DNA from: Geobacteraceae bacterium
GTDB lineage: Bacteria > Desulfobacterota > Desulfuromonadia > Geobacterales > Geobacteraceae
Reading direction: 5' to 3'
Length of the DNA stretch: 7,236 nt
NCBI GenBank assembly: GCA_012797715.1
Contig: JAAZOO010000571.1
Span: 1-7,236, forward strand
Position 1 is the first letter of the stretch, and the number at the start of each line of letters is the position of its first letter. Positions 1 to 5,652 of this stretch are shown here, in pieces. The position numbers were made by a program, and so were the translations under genes. The notes under the pieces were generated by a model that was not told the DNA's origin, did not search any database, and saw nothing but the letters and a program-made list of their open reading frames with translations.

Positions 1-555
1 AAGAACGCCGGCTATTCCATCACCGTTCCCTTCGCGCCGGGGCGCACCGATGCTTCGCAGGAGCAGACCGACGCTGCCTCCTTCGCCGTTCTCGAACCGG
101 TGGCGGACGGCTTCCGCAACTACCTCAAAGCCAAGTACAGCGTCAGGGCGGAAGAACTGCTGGTCGACAAGGCACAACTGCTGACCCTGACCGCTCCCGA
201 GATGACGGTGCTCGTGGGCGGCATGCGCGTCCTCAACGCCAACTTCGGGCAGTCGCCGCACGGCGTCTTCACCAGGCGGCCGGTGGCGCTGACCAACGAC
301 TTCTTCGTGAACCTCCTCGACATGGGCACGGTATGGCAGGCAACGCCCGATCCCGACGTGTTCGAAGGACGGGATCGCGCGAGTGGCGAGCTCAAATGGA
401 CCGGCAGCCGGATCGATTTGGTCTTCGGCTCGAACTCCCAGCTGCGGGCCATTGCGGAAGTCTATGCCTGCCTGGATTCCGGGGAAAAGTTCGTGAACGA
501 CTTCGTAGCGGCATGGGACAAGGTGATGAACCTTGACCGCTTCGACCTTGCCTGA
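1..555 (+). CDS. katG: Catalase-peroxidase KatG, C-terminal part (5' end outside window)
   Basis: This is the last 184 codons of a bifunctional heme catalase-peroxidase, which destroys hydrogen peroxide by dismutation or with an electron donor. Reading frame 1 is open from base 1 and ends at TGA 553-555. The translation starts KNAGYSITVPFAPGRTDASQ and contains the family strings TDAASFAVLEP, EMTVLVGGMRVLNANFG, HGVFT, LTNDFFVNLLDM, KWTGSRIDLVFGSNS and AEVYA, and it ends KVMNLDRFDLA. These closely match the end of E. coli KatG as I recall it. The part seen is the C-terminal half-domain, which by family knowledge arose by duplication, binds no heme and supports the fold of the N-terminal active site. 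The heme ligands and the Trp-Tyr-Met adduct residues would lie upstream. A GTG at base 100 is internal, not a start. The gene converges on the radical SAM gene and is followed by a long hairpin at 590-648. Confidence 0.97.
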   Translation, partial: KNAGYSITVPFAPGRTDASQEQTDAASFAVLEPVADGFRNYLKAKYSVRAEELLVDKAQLLTLTAPEMTVLVGGMRVLNANFGQSPHGVFTRRPVALTNDFFVNLLDMGTVWQATPDPDVFEGRDRASGELKWTGSRIDLVFGSNSQLRAIAEVYACLDSGEKFVNDFVAAWDKVMNLDRFDLA

Positions 556-589
556 AAACGTCACTCTCACCGCACCTTCGAATGGAAAA

Positions 590-648
590 CGGCAAGAACC
601 CCCATTCCCTCACGAATCACACTCTTTGGAGAATGGGGGTTCTTGCCG
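590..648. terminator. 18-bp perfect inverted repeat between convergent genes, probable terminator
   Basis: Arms 590-607 (CGGCAAGAACCCCCATTC) and 631-648 are exact reverse complements, with a 23-nt loop at 608-630. The repeat lies 35 nt after the katG stop and 41 nt beyond the radical SAM stop, where a shared terminator is expected. Read on the minus strand, the stem is followed by GTTTTCC, a short T-run that fits intrinsic termination of the leftward transcript. On the plus strand no T-run follows, so termination of katG by this element is less certain. The loop is long for a classical terminator, and a dispersed repeat element is an alternative. Confidence 0.6.
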
Positions 649-688
649 GAAAGGCGAAACGTACCCGGATTTTGTCCCGAATGGACGC

Positions 689-1702
689 TTACTCCCACAC
701 ACCGTCCAGGACAAGCCCACATTCGGGACACTTCCCGTTGATCACGGCAGATTCCTCGATGGAGAACCCGTAGCGCGTGATCAGGGGCTCCCTGCAACCG
801 GGACAGTAGGTATTCTCCCCCCCTTCACCGGGAACATTCCCTTCATACACATAGCGAAGTCCGGCGGAGACACCAATCTGACGCGCCCTGCGAAGGGTCG
901 AGAGAGGTGTGACCGGACGATCGGTCAGGCGGTAAGCGGGATGGAACCTGCTCACATGCCAGGGAGTCTCGATCCCGATTTCGTCGGCGATAAATCGAGC
1001 GATAGCGGAAAGTTCATCATCCGAATCGTTGAGACCGGGGATAATCAGTGTCGTTACTTCGATCCAGATACCGTGGCGTTTGTAATCTCTGATACAATCC
1101 AGAACACCCAGCAATTCGGCCCCGACAATCTCCCGGTAGAATTTGTCGGAAAAACTTTTCAGGTCGATATTCGCCGCATCGAGGAACGGCCTGATAAAGG
1201 AAAGGGCCTCCCGCGTTATATAGCCGTTGGTTACGAAGACGTTTCTGATTCCGGCCCGATGGGCCAGCACTGCCGTGTCGTACGCATACTCGAAGAAAAC
1301 CGTGGGTTCCGTATAGGTATAGGAAACGGATCGGCAACCGGACGCCAGTGCGCGCGCAACAATCTCTTCAGGCGTCACCAGGTTGCCGAAAATCGCTCCG
1401 CCTTCGGTGGGAGGCTGGGAGATACTAAAATTCTGGCAATGGAAGCAGCGGAAGTTGCACCCAACCGCAGCCACCGAATAGGACCGGCTTCCGGGAAGAA
1501 AATGGAACAGAGGCTTCTTCTCGATGGGATCAACCTGCTCGGCAACCGCCTTTCCGTATACAAGCGAATACAGGACACCACCGCGATTCTCCCTGACCCC
1601 GCAGATACCTCTCTTGCCCTCGTGTATTGTGCAGCGGAATCTGCACAGACCACATGTGACTCTCCCCCCATCCCCTTTGGTATAAAACAGTGCTTCCCTC
1701 AT
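689..1702 (-). CDS. amrS: AmmeMemoRadiSam-type radical SAM enzyme (PflA-like)
   Basis: The 337-residue product is a complete radical SAM protein. The cluster motif CNFRCFHC (CX3CX2C, Cys82, Cys86 and Cys89) would bind the [4Fe-4S] cluster that cleaves S-adenosylmethionine. Downstream lie a YTYTEPTVFFEY segment (about 128-139), FVTNGYI (156-162) and DLKSF (180-184), as in pyruvate formate-lyase activase-like members of the AmmeMemoRadiSam family. Before the barrel is a four-cysteine set, C17-X2-C20-X3-C24-X9-C34. After it are two knuckles, CPGC (300-303) and CPEC (325-328), resembling a zinc ribbon or rubredoxin-like site. The family is named for co-occurrence with Memo and AMMECR1 proteins; neither is encoded here, and the reaction is not settled. 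ATG at 1700-1702 has the ribosome site GAAAGGAG 6 nt upstream. The gene is convergent with katG and divergent from the coiled-coil gene. The family call is firm; the symbol is less so. Confidence 0.9.
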   Translation of the reverse strand: MREALFYTKGDGGRVTCGLCRFRCTIHEGKRGICGVRENRGGVLYSLVYGKAVAEQVDPIEKKPLFHFLPGSRSYSVAAVGCNFRCFHCQNFSISQPPTEGGAIFGNLVTPEEIVARALASGCRSVSYTYTEPTVFFEYAYDTAVLAHRAGIRNVFVTNGYITREALSFIRPFLDAANIDLKSFSDKFYREIVGAELLGVLDCIRDYKRHGIWIEVTTLIIPGLNDSDDELSAIARFIADEIGIETPWHVSRFHPAYRLTDRPVTPLSTLRRARQIGVSAGLRYVYEGNVPGEGGENTYCPGCREPLITRYGFSIEESAVINGKCPECGLVLDGVWE

Positions 1703-1728
1703 GGCAGACTCCTTTCTAACATGTGGAA

Positions 1729-1756
1729 ATTATACCAATAATCAGTGTCAAGGCAA
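1729..1756 (-). promoter_or_regulatory. Candidate sigma-70 promoter of the radical SAM gene
   Basis: On the minus strand, a perfect -10 hexamer TATAAT (1729-1734) is preceded by TTGCCT (1751-1756, 4 of 6 matches to TTGACA) at a 16-nt spacing. The -10 lies 26 nt upstream of the ATG, which leaves a leader of about 20 nt that still includes the ribosome site. A minus-strand TTGACA (1746-1751) is also present but only 11 nt from the -10, too close to serve as its -35. Confidence 0.5.
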
Positions 1757-1764
1757 TATTGACA
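1746..1764. promoter_or_regulatory. Palindrome TGTCAA-N7-TTGACA, possible operator in divergent promoters
   Basis: TGTCAA (1746-1751) and TTGACA (1759-1764) form a perfect 6-bp inverted repeat with a 7-nt spacer. The right arm is also the -35 hexamer of the rightward promoter, and the left arm lies in the spacer of the leftward one. A dimeric regulator bound here could control both genes. It may equally be just the rightward -35 box with a chance mirror copy. Confidence 0.3.
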
Positions 1765-1787
1765 AATAGGGCATCCCTCACTAGAGT
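1759..1787 (+). promoter_or_regulatory. Sigma-70 promoter of the small coiled-coil gene
   Basis: A consensus -35 box TTGACA (1759-1764) is separated by exactly 17 nt from TAGAGT (1782-1787, 4 of 6 matches to TATAAT). Transcription would start near 1794, giving a leader of about 43 nt before the ATG at 1837. The leader is purine-rich (GAAAGAAGAAAGAAGGAG). Confidence 0.6.
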
Positions 1788-1836
1788 GAAAGAAGAAAGA
1801 AGGAGTCGCCCCATGCTCCAGAGGGGGTGAAAAAGA

Positions 1837-2088
1837 ATGAAAACGGTCGAGATGGATGTCTATGGAAAACTGAAAAAAGAGCTGAATGATGCTCGCCGGG
1901 AAAACGAGGAACTGCGGGAAAGGAATGCCGATTTGGAAAGGCGGCTTCGGGAGCTGCACGGTGAATACATGCTCCTCCGCTACCAGTTCAAGGGGTTGCC
2001 GAATCCGAACGAGTTCCTGAAGATGCGGCAGGAGATCCAGTCATTGAAGAAAGAATTGCGGAATCGGGGATGGAAGGACCTTATGTAA
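1837..2088 (+). CDS. Small two-helix coiled-coil protein, function unknown
   Basis: I do not recognise this 83-residue protein, but it looks real. ATG 1837 is preceded 6 nt upstream by GAGGGGGTGA, one or two mismatches from the full anti-16S complement AAGGAGGTGA, and a promoter lies 50 nt further up. The product is highly charged, without a signal peptide, membrane segment or cysteine. Residues 12-47 show an unbroken 4-3 heptad pattern: L12, L16, A19, N23, L26, N30, L33, L37, L40, Y44, L47. A break, GLPNPN (53-58), precedes a second amphipathic helix with F60, M63, I67, L70 and L74 in the same register. If L12 is a 'd' position, N23 and N30 fall at 'a', as in parallel dimeric coiled coils of the GCN4 type. 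The protein is probably a cytosolic dimer or adaptor. It stands alone, divergent from the radical SAM gene and convergent with the chemoreceptor gene. Confidence 0.8.
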   Translation: MKTVEMDVYGKLKKELNDARRENEELRERNADLERRLRELHGEYMLLRYQFKGLPNPNEFLKMRQEIQSLKKELRNRGWKDLM

Positions 2089-2221
2089 CAATCCTCGGCA
2101 CCGACATGGGGAGAGGAGAAAGGAAGGTGGATCGGAATGGGCGCAGACCGGAAAGAGTTCTGAATTCCTCTTCCTTCCCTGCGTACGGTGCGTGAACCCC
2201 GCTTTCTCCCTGCCGAAGGGC
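2089..2221. other. Non-coding gap between convergent genes
   Basis: No convincing reading frame with a ribosome site is present. The left part is purine-rich (GGGGAGAGGAGAAAGGAAGG), and the stretch around 2150-2174 can fold into a weak bulged hairpin (GGAAAGAG with CTCTTCC) without a following T-run. It could be a poor terminator of the coiled-coil gene, but I see nothing decisive. Confidence 0.4.
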
Positions 2222-2261
2222 AAAAACCCCCCCCGCTGGTCCCGAAGGGGAACGACGGGGG
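2222..2261 (-). terminator. Intrinsic terminator of the chemoreceptor gene
   Basis: Read on the minus strand, CCCCCG (2256-2261) pairs with CGGGGG (2230-2235) around an inner hairpin TCCC-CTTC-GGGA. The outer stem runs into further Gs and then TTTTT (2222-2226). A GC-rich stem followed by a T-run, about 50 nt after the stop codon, is the standard intrinsic terminator layout. The C8 run on the plus strand (2227-2234) lets the outer stem slide in register. Confidence 0.65.
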
Positions 2262-2312
2262 AAGACCGAATCTTTTGTACCGCGCTGTTGCGGCTTCTTC
2301 ATGTCCGGCGGG

Positions 2313-3917
2313 TTATGATGCCAGCCGGAACCTGCTTACGATTCTCTTCAGCTCTTCCGACATCCCGACCAGCTCCAGTGCGGCTGACGCGGAATCCTTC
2401 GCCACTTCGGCTGTTCCCTGAATCACTTCGGTAATCTGTTGGATATTGTGGCTTATCTCGTTGGTTGTGACGGTCTGTTCCTCGGTGGCGGTGGCTATCT
2501 GGTTCACCTGCATGCTGACCGCGTTAATCTGCTCCAGGATGTCTTCCAGGGCATGCCCCGATTTGGACGCCTCGTCCGTTCCCCGCTCCACCTCCTGTAC
2601 CCCCTCTTCCATGGAGGTCACCGCTTCCCTGGTCTGCTGCTGGATCGACTTGATCATGGCGCCTATCTCCTTGGTCGCCTTGGTGGTCCGCTCTGCCAGG
2701 GCCCGCACTTCGTCGGCGACCACCGCAAAGCCCCGCCCCTGCTCTCCGGCACGGGCCGCCTCGATGGCCGCGTTCAGGGCCAGCAGGTTGGTCTGATCCG
2801 CGATATCCTCGATGGTGCCCACGATCTCCCCTATCTGGTCGGACTGGGCTCCCAGGCTTTCCACGGTCTTTGCGGCCTCCTTCACCCGCTCGGCGATGGT
2901 GTTCATCACCGAAATGGTTTCCTGCACGACAGCGGATCCGGTCATGGCAGAATCGTTTGCCCGCTGGGAGGCATCGGCAGCGAGGGAGCAGTTCTGCGCC
3001 ACGTCGTTGGAGGTGGATGCCATCTCCTCACTGGCGACAGCAACCGTTGCGGTCTGGGATGCAATGGCATCCGAGTTGGACGCCATAAGCTCCGACGTGG
3101 AGGAAAGAATCCCGCCCGAGGTATTCAGACGCTCCGCTGACTGGGAAATGGTGTTCAGGATTTCTGTAAGGCTGTCCATGAAGCCGTTGAAGGATGCGCA
3201 CATCTCTCCCACTTCGTCCTTTTTCAGGTAATCGAGGCGGTGGGTGAGATCCCCTTCGGCCTGGGCTATGTTCAGCACGTCATGAATCCGGTTGAGGGGA
3301 ATGAAAAGGCGATGAATGAGCAGGCGATTCACAAAAACCGCAAGCACGAGGAGAGAAAGCGCCAATCCGATTACCATTAGCTTCAGCCTGTCATATTCGG
3401 CATAAAACTCCTTCTGCGGAACACCGACATACAGGGCTCCGATGACATTTCCCCGGGAATCTTTGATGGGATCGTAGGAAGTGAAATAGGGGGCACCAAG
3501 GATCCTGGCGCTACCCCGATACGGAATCCCTTTTTTGAAGACGGCATCGTAGGCAGGACCTTCCAGCCGGGTGCCGACGGCGCGGGAGCCGTCATCCTTC
3601 AGGACGTTGGTCGACACCCTCATATCTCCCATGAAAATGGTGGCGGTGCCCCCGCACAGCTCCTTGAGGCGATCCGGGAGCTCATGGTTTCCATTCAGGG
3701 CATACTGTCCGATCATGAGCGTGCCGTTTGCAATCCGGAACTCACTCCCCTTCTGGCGCAGAAGCTCATGAAATGTCTTGAGCCGGCTTTCCTGGGAAAC
3801 CTCTGAGCGATGCTGCAGCGTCCGGTTGAACTGCCACAGACAGACACCGGTAATCACGGCGATTATTGCGACCATAAGTACCACGTTCATTGAAATCAAT
3901 TTCGTCCGGATCTTCAT
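2313..3917 (-). CDS. Methyl-accepting chemotaxis protein, single Cache-HAMP-MCP type
   Basis: The 534-residue product is a transmembrane chemoreceptor that senses a periplasmic ligand and controls CheA through CheW. Transmembrane helix 1 is at about 8-28 and helix 2 at about 178-200. The periplasmic domain between them contains GTRLEGPAYDAVFKKG, YRGSARILGAPYFTSYDPIK and GNVIGALYVGVP, typical of Cache_3-Cache_2-like sensor domains. A HAMP domain follows at about 198-252, with DVGEM-like residues DEVGEMCASFN. The signalling domain carries the invariant hairpin tip at about 364-420 (DIADQTNLLALNAAIEAARA, then GEQGRGFAVVADEVRALAER). The C-terminus is RFRLAS, so there is no NWETF-type tether for CheR or CheB. 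The periplasmic domain has no CXXCH heme motif. ATG 3915-3917 has AAGGAGA 7 nt upstream. The gene is a single unit with a sigma-28-like promoter and a terminator at 2222-2261. The ligand cannot be told from sequence. Confidence 0.95.
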   Translation of the reverse strand: MKIRTKLISMNVVLMVAIIAVITGVCLWQFNRTLQHRSEVSQESRLKTFHELLRQKGSEFRIANGTLMIGQYALNGNHELPDRLKELCGGTATIFMGDMRVSTNVLKDDGSRAVGTRLEGPAYDAVFKKGIPYRGSARILGAPYFTSYDPIKDSRGNVIGALYVGVPQKEFYAEYDRLKLMVIGLALSLLVLAVFVNRLLIHRLFIPLNRIHDVLNIAQAEGDLTHRLDYLKKDEVGEMCASFNGFMDSLTEILNTISQSAERLNTSGGILSSTSELMASNSDAIASQTATVAVASEEMASTSNDVAQNCSLAADASQRANDSAMTGSAVVQETISVMNTIAERVKEAAKTVESLGAQSDQIGEIVGTIEDIADQTNLLALNAAIEAARAGEQGRGFAVVADEVRALAERTTKATKEIGAMIKSIQQQTREAVTSMEEGVQEVERGTDEASKSGHALEDILEQINAVSMQVNQIATATEEQTVTTNEISHNIQQITEVIQGTAEVAKDSASAALELVGMSEELKRIVSRFRLAS

Positions 3918-3979
3918 TCGCGTGTCTCCTTCCCATTCAAAACCTGGGTACCATTGACAGACTTAAGAAACTTACATTC

Positions 3980-4006
3980 TCTTCGGCGGATATCCGTCCA
4001 ACTTAA
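3980..4006 (-). promoter_or_regulatory. Sigma-28 (FliA)-like promoter of the chemoreceptor gene
   Basis: On the minus strand, TTAAGTTG (3999-4006) is followed by exactly 11 nt and then GCCGAAGA (3980-3987). The enteric FliA consensus is TAAAGTTT-N11-GCCGATAA, so each box matches at 6 of 8 positions and the spacing is exact. Transcription would start near 3973, about 55 nt before the ATG. Directly upstream is an A/T-rich tract (AAAAAAATTAT on the minus strand, about 4008-4018) that could act as an UP element. The N11 spacer contains most of the 10-bp palindrome CGGATATCCG (3987-3996). Confidence 0.6.
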
Positions 4007-4043
4007 GGATAATTTTTTTCCCGAGACATTTCGAAGAGATACC

Positions 4044-4054
4044 GTCACGGTGAC
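4044..4054. promoter_or_regulatory. Palindrome GTCAC-G-GTGAC, possible operator
   Basis: A perfect 5-bp inverted repeat with a single-base centre lies 23 nt upstream of the -35 box of the EF-hand gene and about 38 nt upstream of the chemoreceptor -35 box. The position would suit a regulator of either gene. The element is short and may be chance. Confidence 0.2.
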
Positions 4055-4077
4055 AACGCAGACGCGGATTTTTGAAT

Positions 4078-4106
4078 TTCACAAGAATCGTGCGTTATGC
4101 TATTTT
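4078..4106 (+). promoter_or_regulatory. Extended -10 promoter of the EF-hand gene
   Basis: The -35 box TTCACA (4078-4083, 5 of 6) is separated by 17 nt from TATTTT (4101-4106, 4 of 6). The -10 is preceded by TGC (4098-4100), the TGN extension that strengthens weak -10 boxes. Transcription would start near 4113, about 50 nt before ATG 4164. This placement supports the downstream start codon, because the longer open frame begins upstream of the promoter. Confidence 0.55.
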
Positions 4107-4163
4107 CTTCGCACTTCCCGCCTGGGAAGACATACTACATGGACGAAGGTACGGAGGGATTCA

Positions 4164-4505
4164 ATGAAACGACTGGTACGTGCCGGCCTGATGCTTTCCT
4201 CTCTATCGGTTCCGGTTCCTGCCGCTGAAAACGGCGACGATATTTTCAACCGGATGGATACCAACAGGGATCAGCAACTGACTCTTGACGAGGTTCTTAC
4301 GGGTGACATCCCGGTACGCAGGGGTGAAAGGGACGAATTTCTCTTGGGTCCCACGGGGCAAAGGGAAGAGGCCGTCCCTGGGGACGCAACGGAAAAACAC
4401 AAACGAGCCCTCTTTGAAAGGCTCGACGCGGACAGGAACGGCGCCGTGAGCAGGAGAGAATGGATGGACTCCGTTTCCACCGGGTTGGTCATCTTCCGGT
4501 ATTAA
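4164..4505 (+). CDS. Small exported EF-hand calcium-binding protein
   Basis: The product has 113 residues. The N-terminus MKRLVRAGLMLSSLSVPVPAAEN looks like a short Sec signal peptide with likely cleavage after Ala20-Ala21, so the protein is probably periplasmic. Two canonical 12-residue EF-hand loops follow: D32-T-N34-R-D36-Q-Q-L-T40-L-D-E43, and D88-A-D90-R-N92-G-A-V-S96-R-R-E99. Both keep acidic or amide ligands at positions 1, 3, 5 and 12. A charged linker (about 50-80) separates them, and hydrophobic FxRMD or FERLD patterns precede each loop as in paired EF hands. The frame is open upstream to about 3954, but I chose ATG 4164 because it has GGAGGG 5 nt upstream, begins the signal peptide and follows the promoter at 4078-4106. 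The role may be calcium sensing or buffering; no partner gene is visible. It is divergent from the chemoreceptor and convergent with rodA. Confidence 0.85.
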   Translation: MKRLVRAGLMLSSLSVPVPAAENGDDIFNRMDTNRDQQLTLDEVLTGDIPVRRGERDEFLLGPTGQREEAVPGDATEKHKRALFERLDADRNGAVSRREWMDSVSTGLVIFRY

Positions 4506-4513
4506 CGGGAGTA

Positions 4514-4549
4514 ACGGCCGGTTCGGAGGGGAACGTCTGTACCCGCCGT
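4514..4549. terminator. Weak hairpin between EF-hand gene and rodA
   Basis: ACGGCCGGT (4514-4522) pairs with ACCCGCCGT (4541-4549) as eight base pairs with one C-C mismatch, around an 18-nt loop. It fills the 43-nt gap between two convergent genes and touches the rodA stop codon. No T-run follows on either strand, so it is at best an imperfect shared terminator. Confidence 0.3.
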
Positions 4550-5652
4550 CAGAACATGAAGCGCCGCATCCGCACATTCAGCAGGATGCCGAGGCCCATC
4601 ATGGTAGTGATCATGGATGTCCCTCCGTAGGAAAAAAGCGGCAGAGGAACCCCCACAACCGGAAAGAGCCCTATCACCATTCCCATATTGATAATGATGT
4701 GCCAAGCCAGCATGGCCGTTACTCCGACGACCAGCAAGGCCCCGAAATGGTCGTTGCACCTGCGGGCGATGTGCAGTCCCCATAGCACGAGGGAAAGGTA
4801 GAGAACCGTCACGCACAGGCACCCAAGAAACCCCCACTCCTCGGAAAAAACGGAGAAGGCGAAGTCCGTATGCTGCTCGGGGAGGAAGCGAAGCTGGGTC
4901 TGTGTGCCCTGCATGTATCCCTTGCCCAGGAGGCCTCCGGAACCCACGGCAATCTTGCTCTGGATAATATGATACCCGCTCCCGAGCGGATCCCGCTCCG
5001 GAGACAGAAAGTTCAGGATCCTCGCCTTCTGGTAGTCGCGCAGGTAAAAGTGCCATGCGAGAAACACGGCAGGGGCCGCCGCCAGAAGAAGGGAGAAAAC
5101 GGTGCTGGCGCGGATCCCCACATAGAGAACCATGGTCAGGGCGATAAGCGCCACCAGGATTGCCGTGCCTAGGTCCGGCTGCTTCATTATCAGCATGACC
5201 GGGACGCCCAGTAATAGAAAGGGGTAGAGAAGCTCCTTCACCGTGAGCCCTCCCGCAGAAGCACCGGTGGAAGAGAAGTATCGCGCAAAGGCCATGATGA
5301 TGACGATCTTCATCACCTCGGAGGGCTGAAAGCTGAAAAAACCGAGATTCAGCCAGCGTGTCGCACCCATGGTGCTCTTGCCCATGACCAGGACCCCCAA
5401 AAGAAGGACAACGGCACCCCCGTAGAACCAGTAGGCAAGGTCCCCGAACAGATGGTAGTCGATGCTGCACACCACCACGACAAGCATCAGTCCGATGAAA
5501 ATCCAATAGATCTGGCGAATCTGGTACGGTGTGTCAACCATTGCGTAGGAAGCGGTGGCGCTGGCGATGTTCACAACCCCGATTCCCGCAATAAGGAGAA
5601 CGAGGAGGAGCAGTCCCCAGTCAAAGTTGGTGAAGAGCCTTCTGTCAATCAT
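4549..5652 (-). CDS. rodA: RodA, peptidoglycan glycosyltransferase of the elongasome
   Basis: RodA is a SEDS-family membrane enzyme that polymerises lipid II into glycan strands for lateral cell-wall growth, working with PBP2. Counted from the chosen ATG it has 367 residues, close to E. coli RodA, and is hydrophobic throughout with about ten membrane segments. Family signatures are RWLNLGFFSFQPSEVMKI (about 99-116), KQPDLGTA (157-164), EQHTDFAFSVFSEEWGF (259-275) and GVPLPLFSYGGTS (334-346). Asp263 in HTDF corresponds to the essential catalytic aspartate of SEDS polymerases. The frame is open to an ATG at 5712, but that would overlap mrdA by 68 nt. The homologous N-terminus, MIDRRLFTNFDW, starts at ATG 5652, which overlaps the mrdA stop by 8 nt and suggests translational coupling. 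ATGs at 5658 and 5661 are alternatives; GAGG lies 6 nt before 5658. Confidence 0.95.
   Translation of the reverse strand: MIDRRLFTNFDWGLLLLVLLIAGIGVVNIASATASYAMVDTPYQIRQIYWIFIGLMLVVVVCSIDYHLFGDLAYWFYGGAVVLLLGVLVMGKSTMGATRWLNLGFFSFQPSEVMKIVIIMAFARYFSSTGASAGGLTVKELLYPFLLLGVPVMLIMKQPDLGTAILVALIALTMVLYVGIRASTVFSLLLAAAPAVFLAWHFYLRDYQKARILNFLSPERDPLGSGYHIIQSKIAVGSGGLLGKGYMQGTQTQLRFLPEQHTDFAFSVFSEEWGFLGCLCVTVLYLSLVLWGLHIARRCNDHFGALLVVGVTAMLAWHIIINMGMVIGLFPVVGVPLPLFSYGGTSMITTMMGLGILLNVRMRRFMF

Noticed and set aside
533..1741. Long plus-strand open frame of 402 codons across the radical SAM gene
   Set aside because: It is antisense to a gene with clear radical SAM motifs, has no ribosome site, and its translation resembles no protein family I know. 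GC-rich codon usage explains it.
2150..2174. Hairpin GGAAAGAG / CTCTTCC as terminator of the coiled-coil gene
   Set aside because: The stem is short and bulged and has no T-run after it, so it was mentioned only in the gap description.
2439..3231. Overlapping plus-strand frames within the chemoreceptor gene
   Set aside because: They mirror the highly conserved signalling domain on the other strand, and their compositions are unlike real proteins.
3954..3959. Plus-strand TTGACA as a -35 box
   Set aside because: No -10-like hexamer occurs 16-18 nt downstream (TTCTCT region), and a better promoter for the same gene lies at 4078-4106.
3954..4163. 70-codon upstream extension of the EF-hand gene
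   Set aside because: It lies over both divergent promoters, lacks a ribosome site at its start, and would bury the signal peptide.
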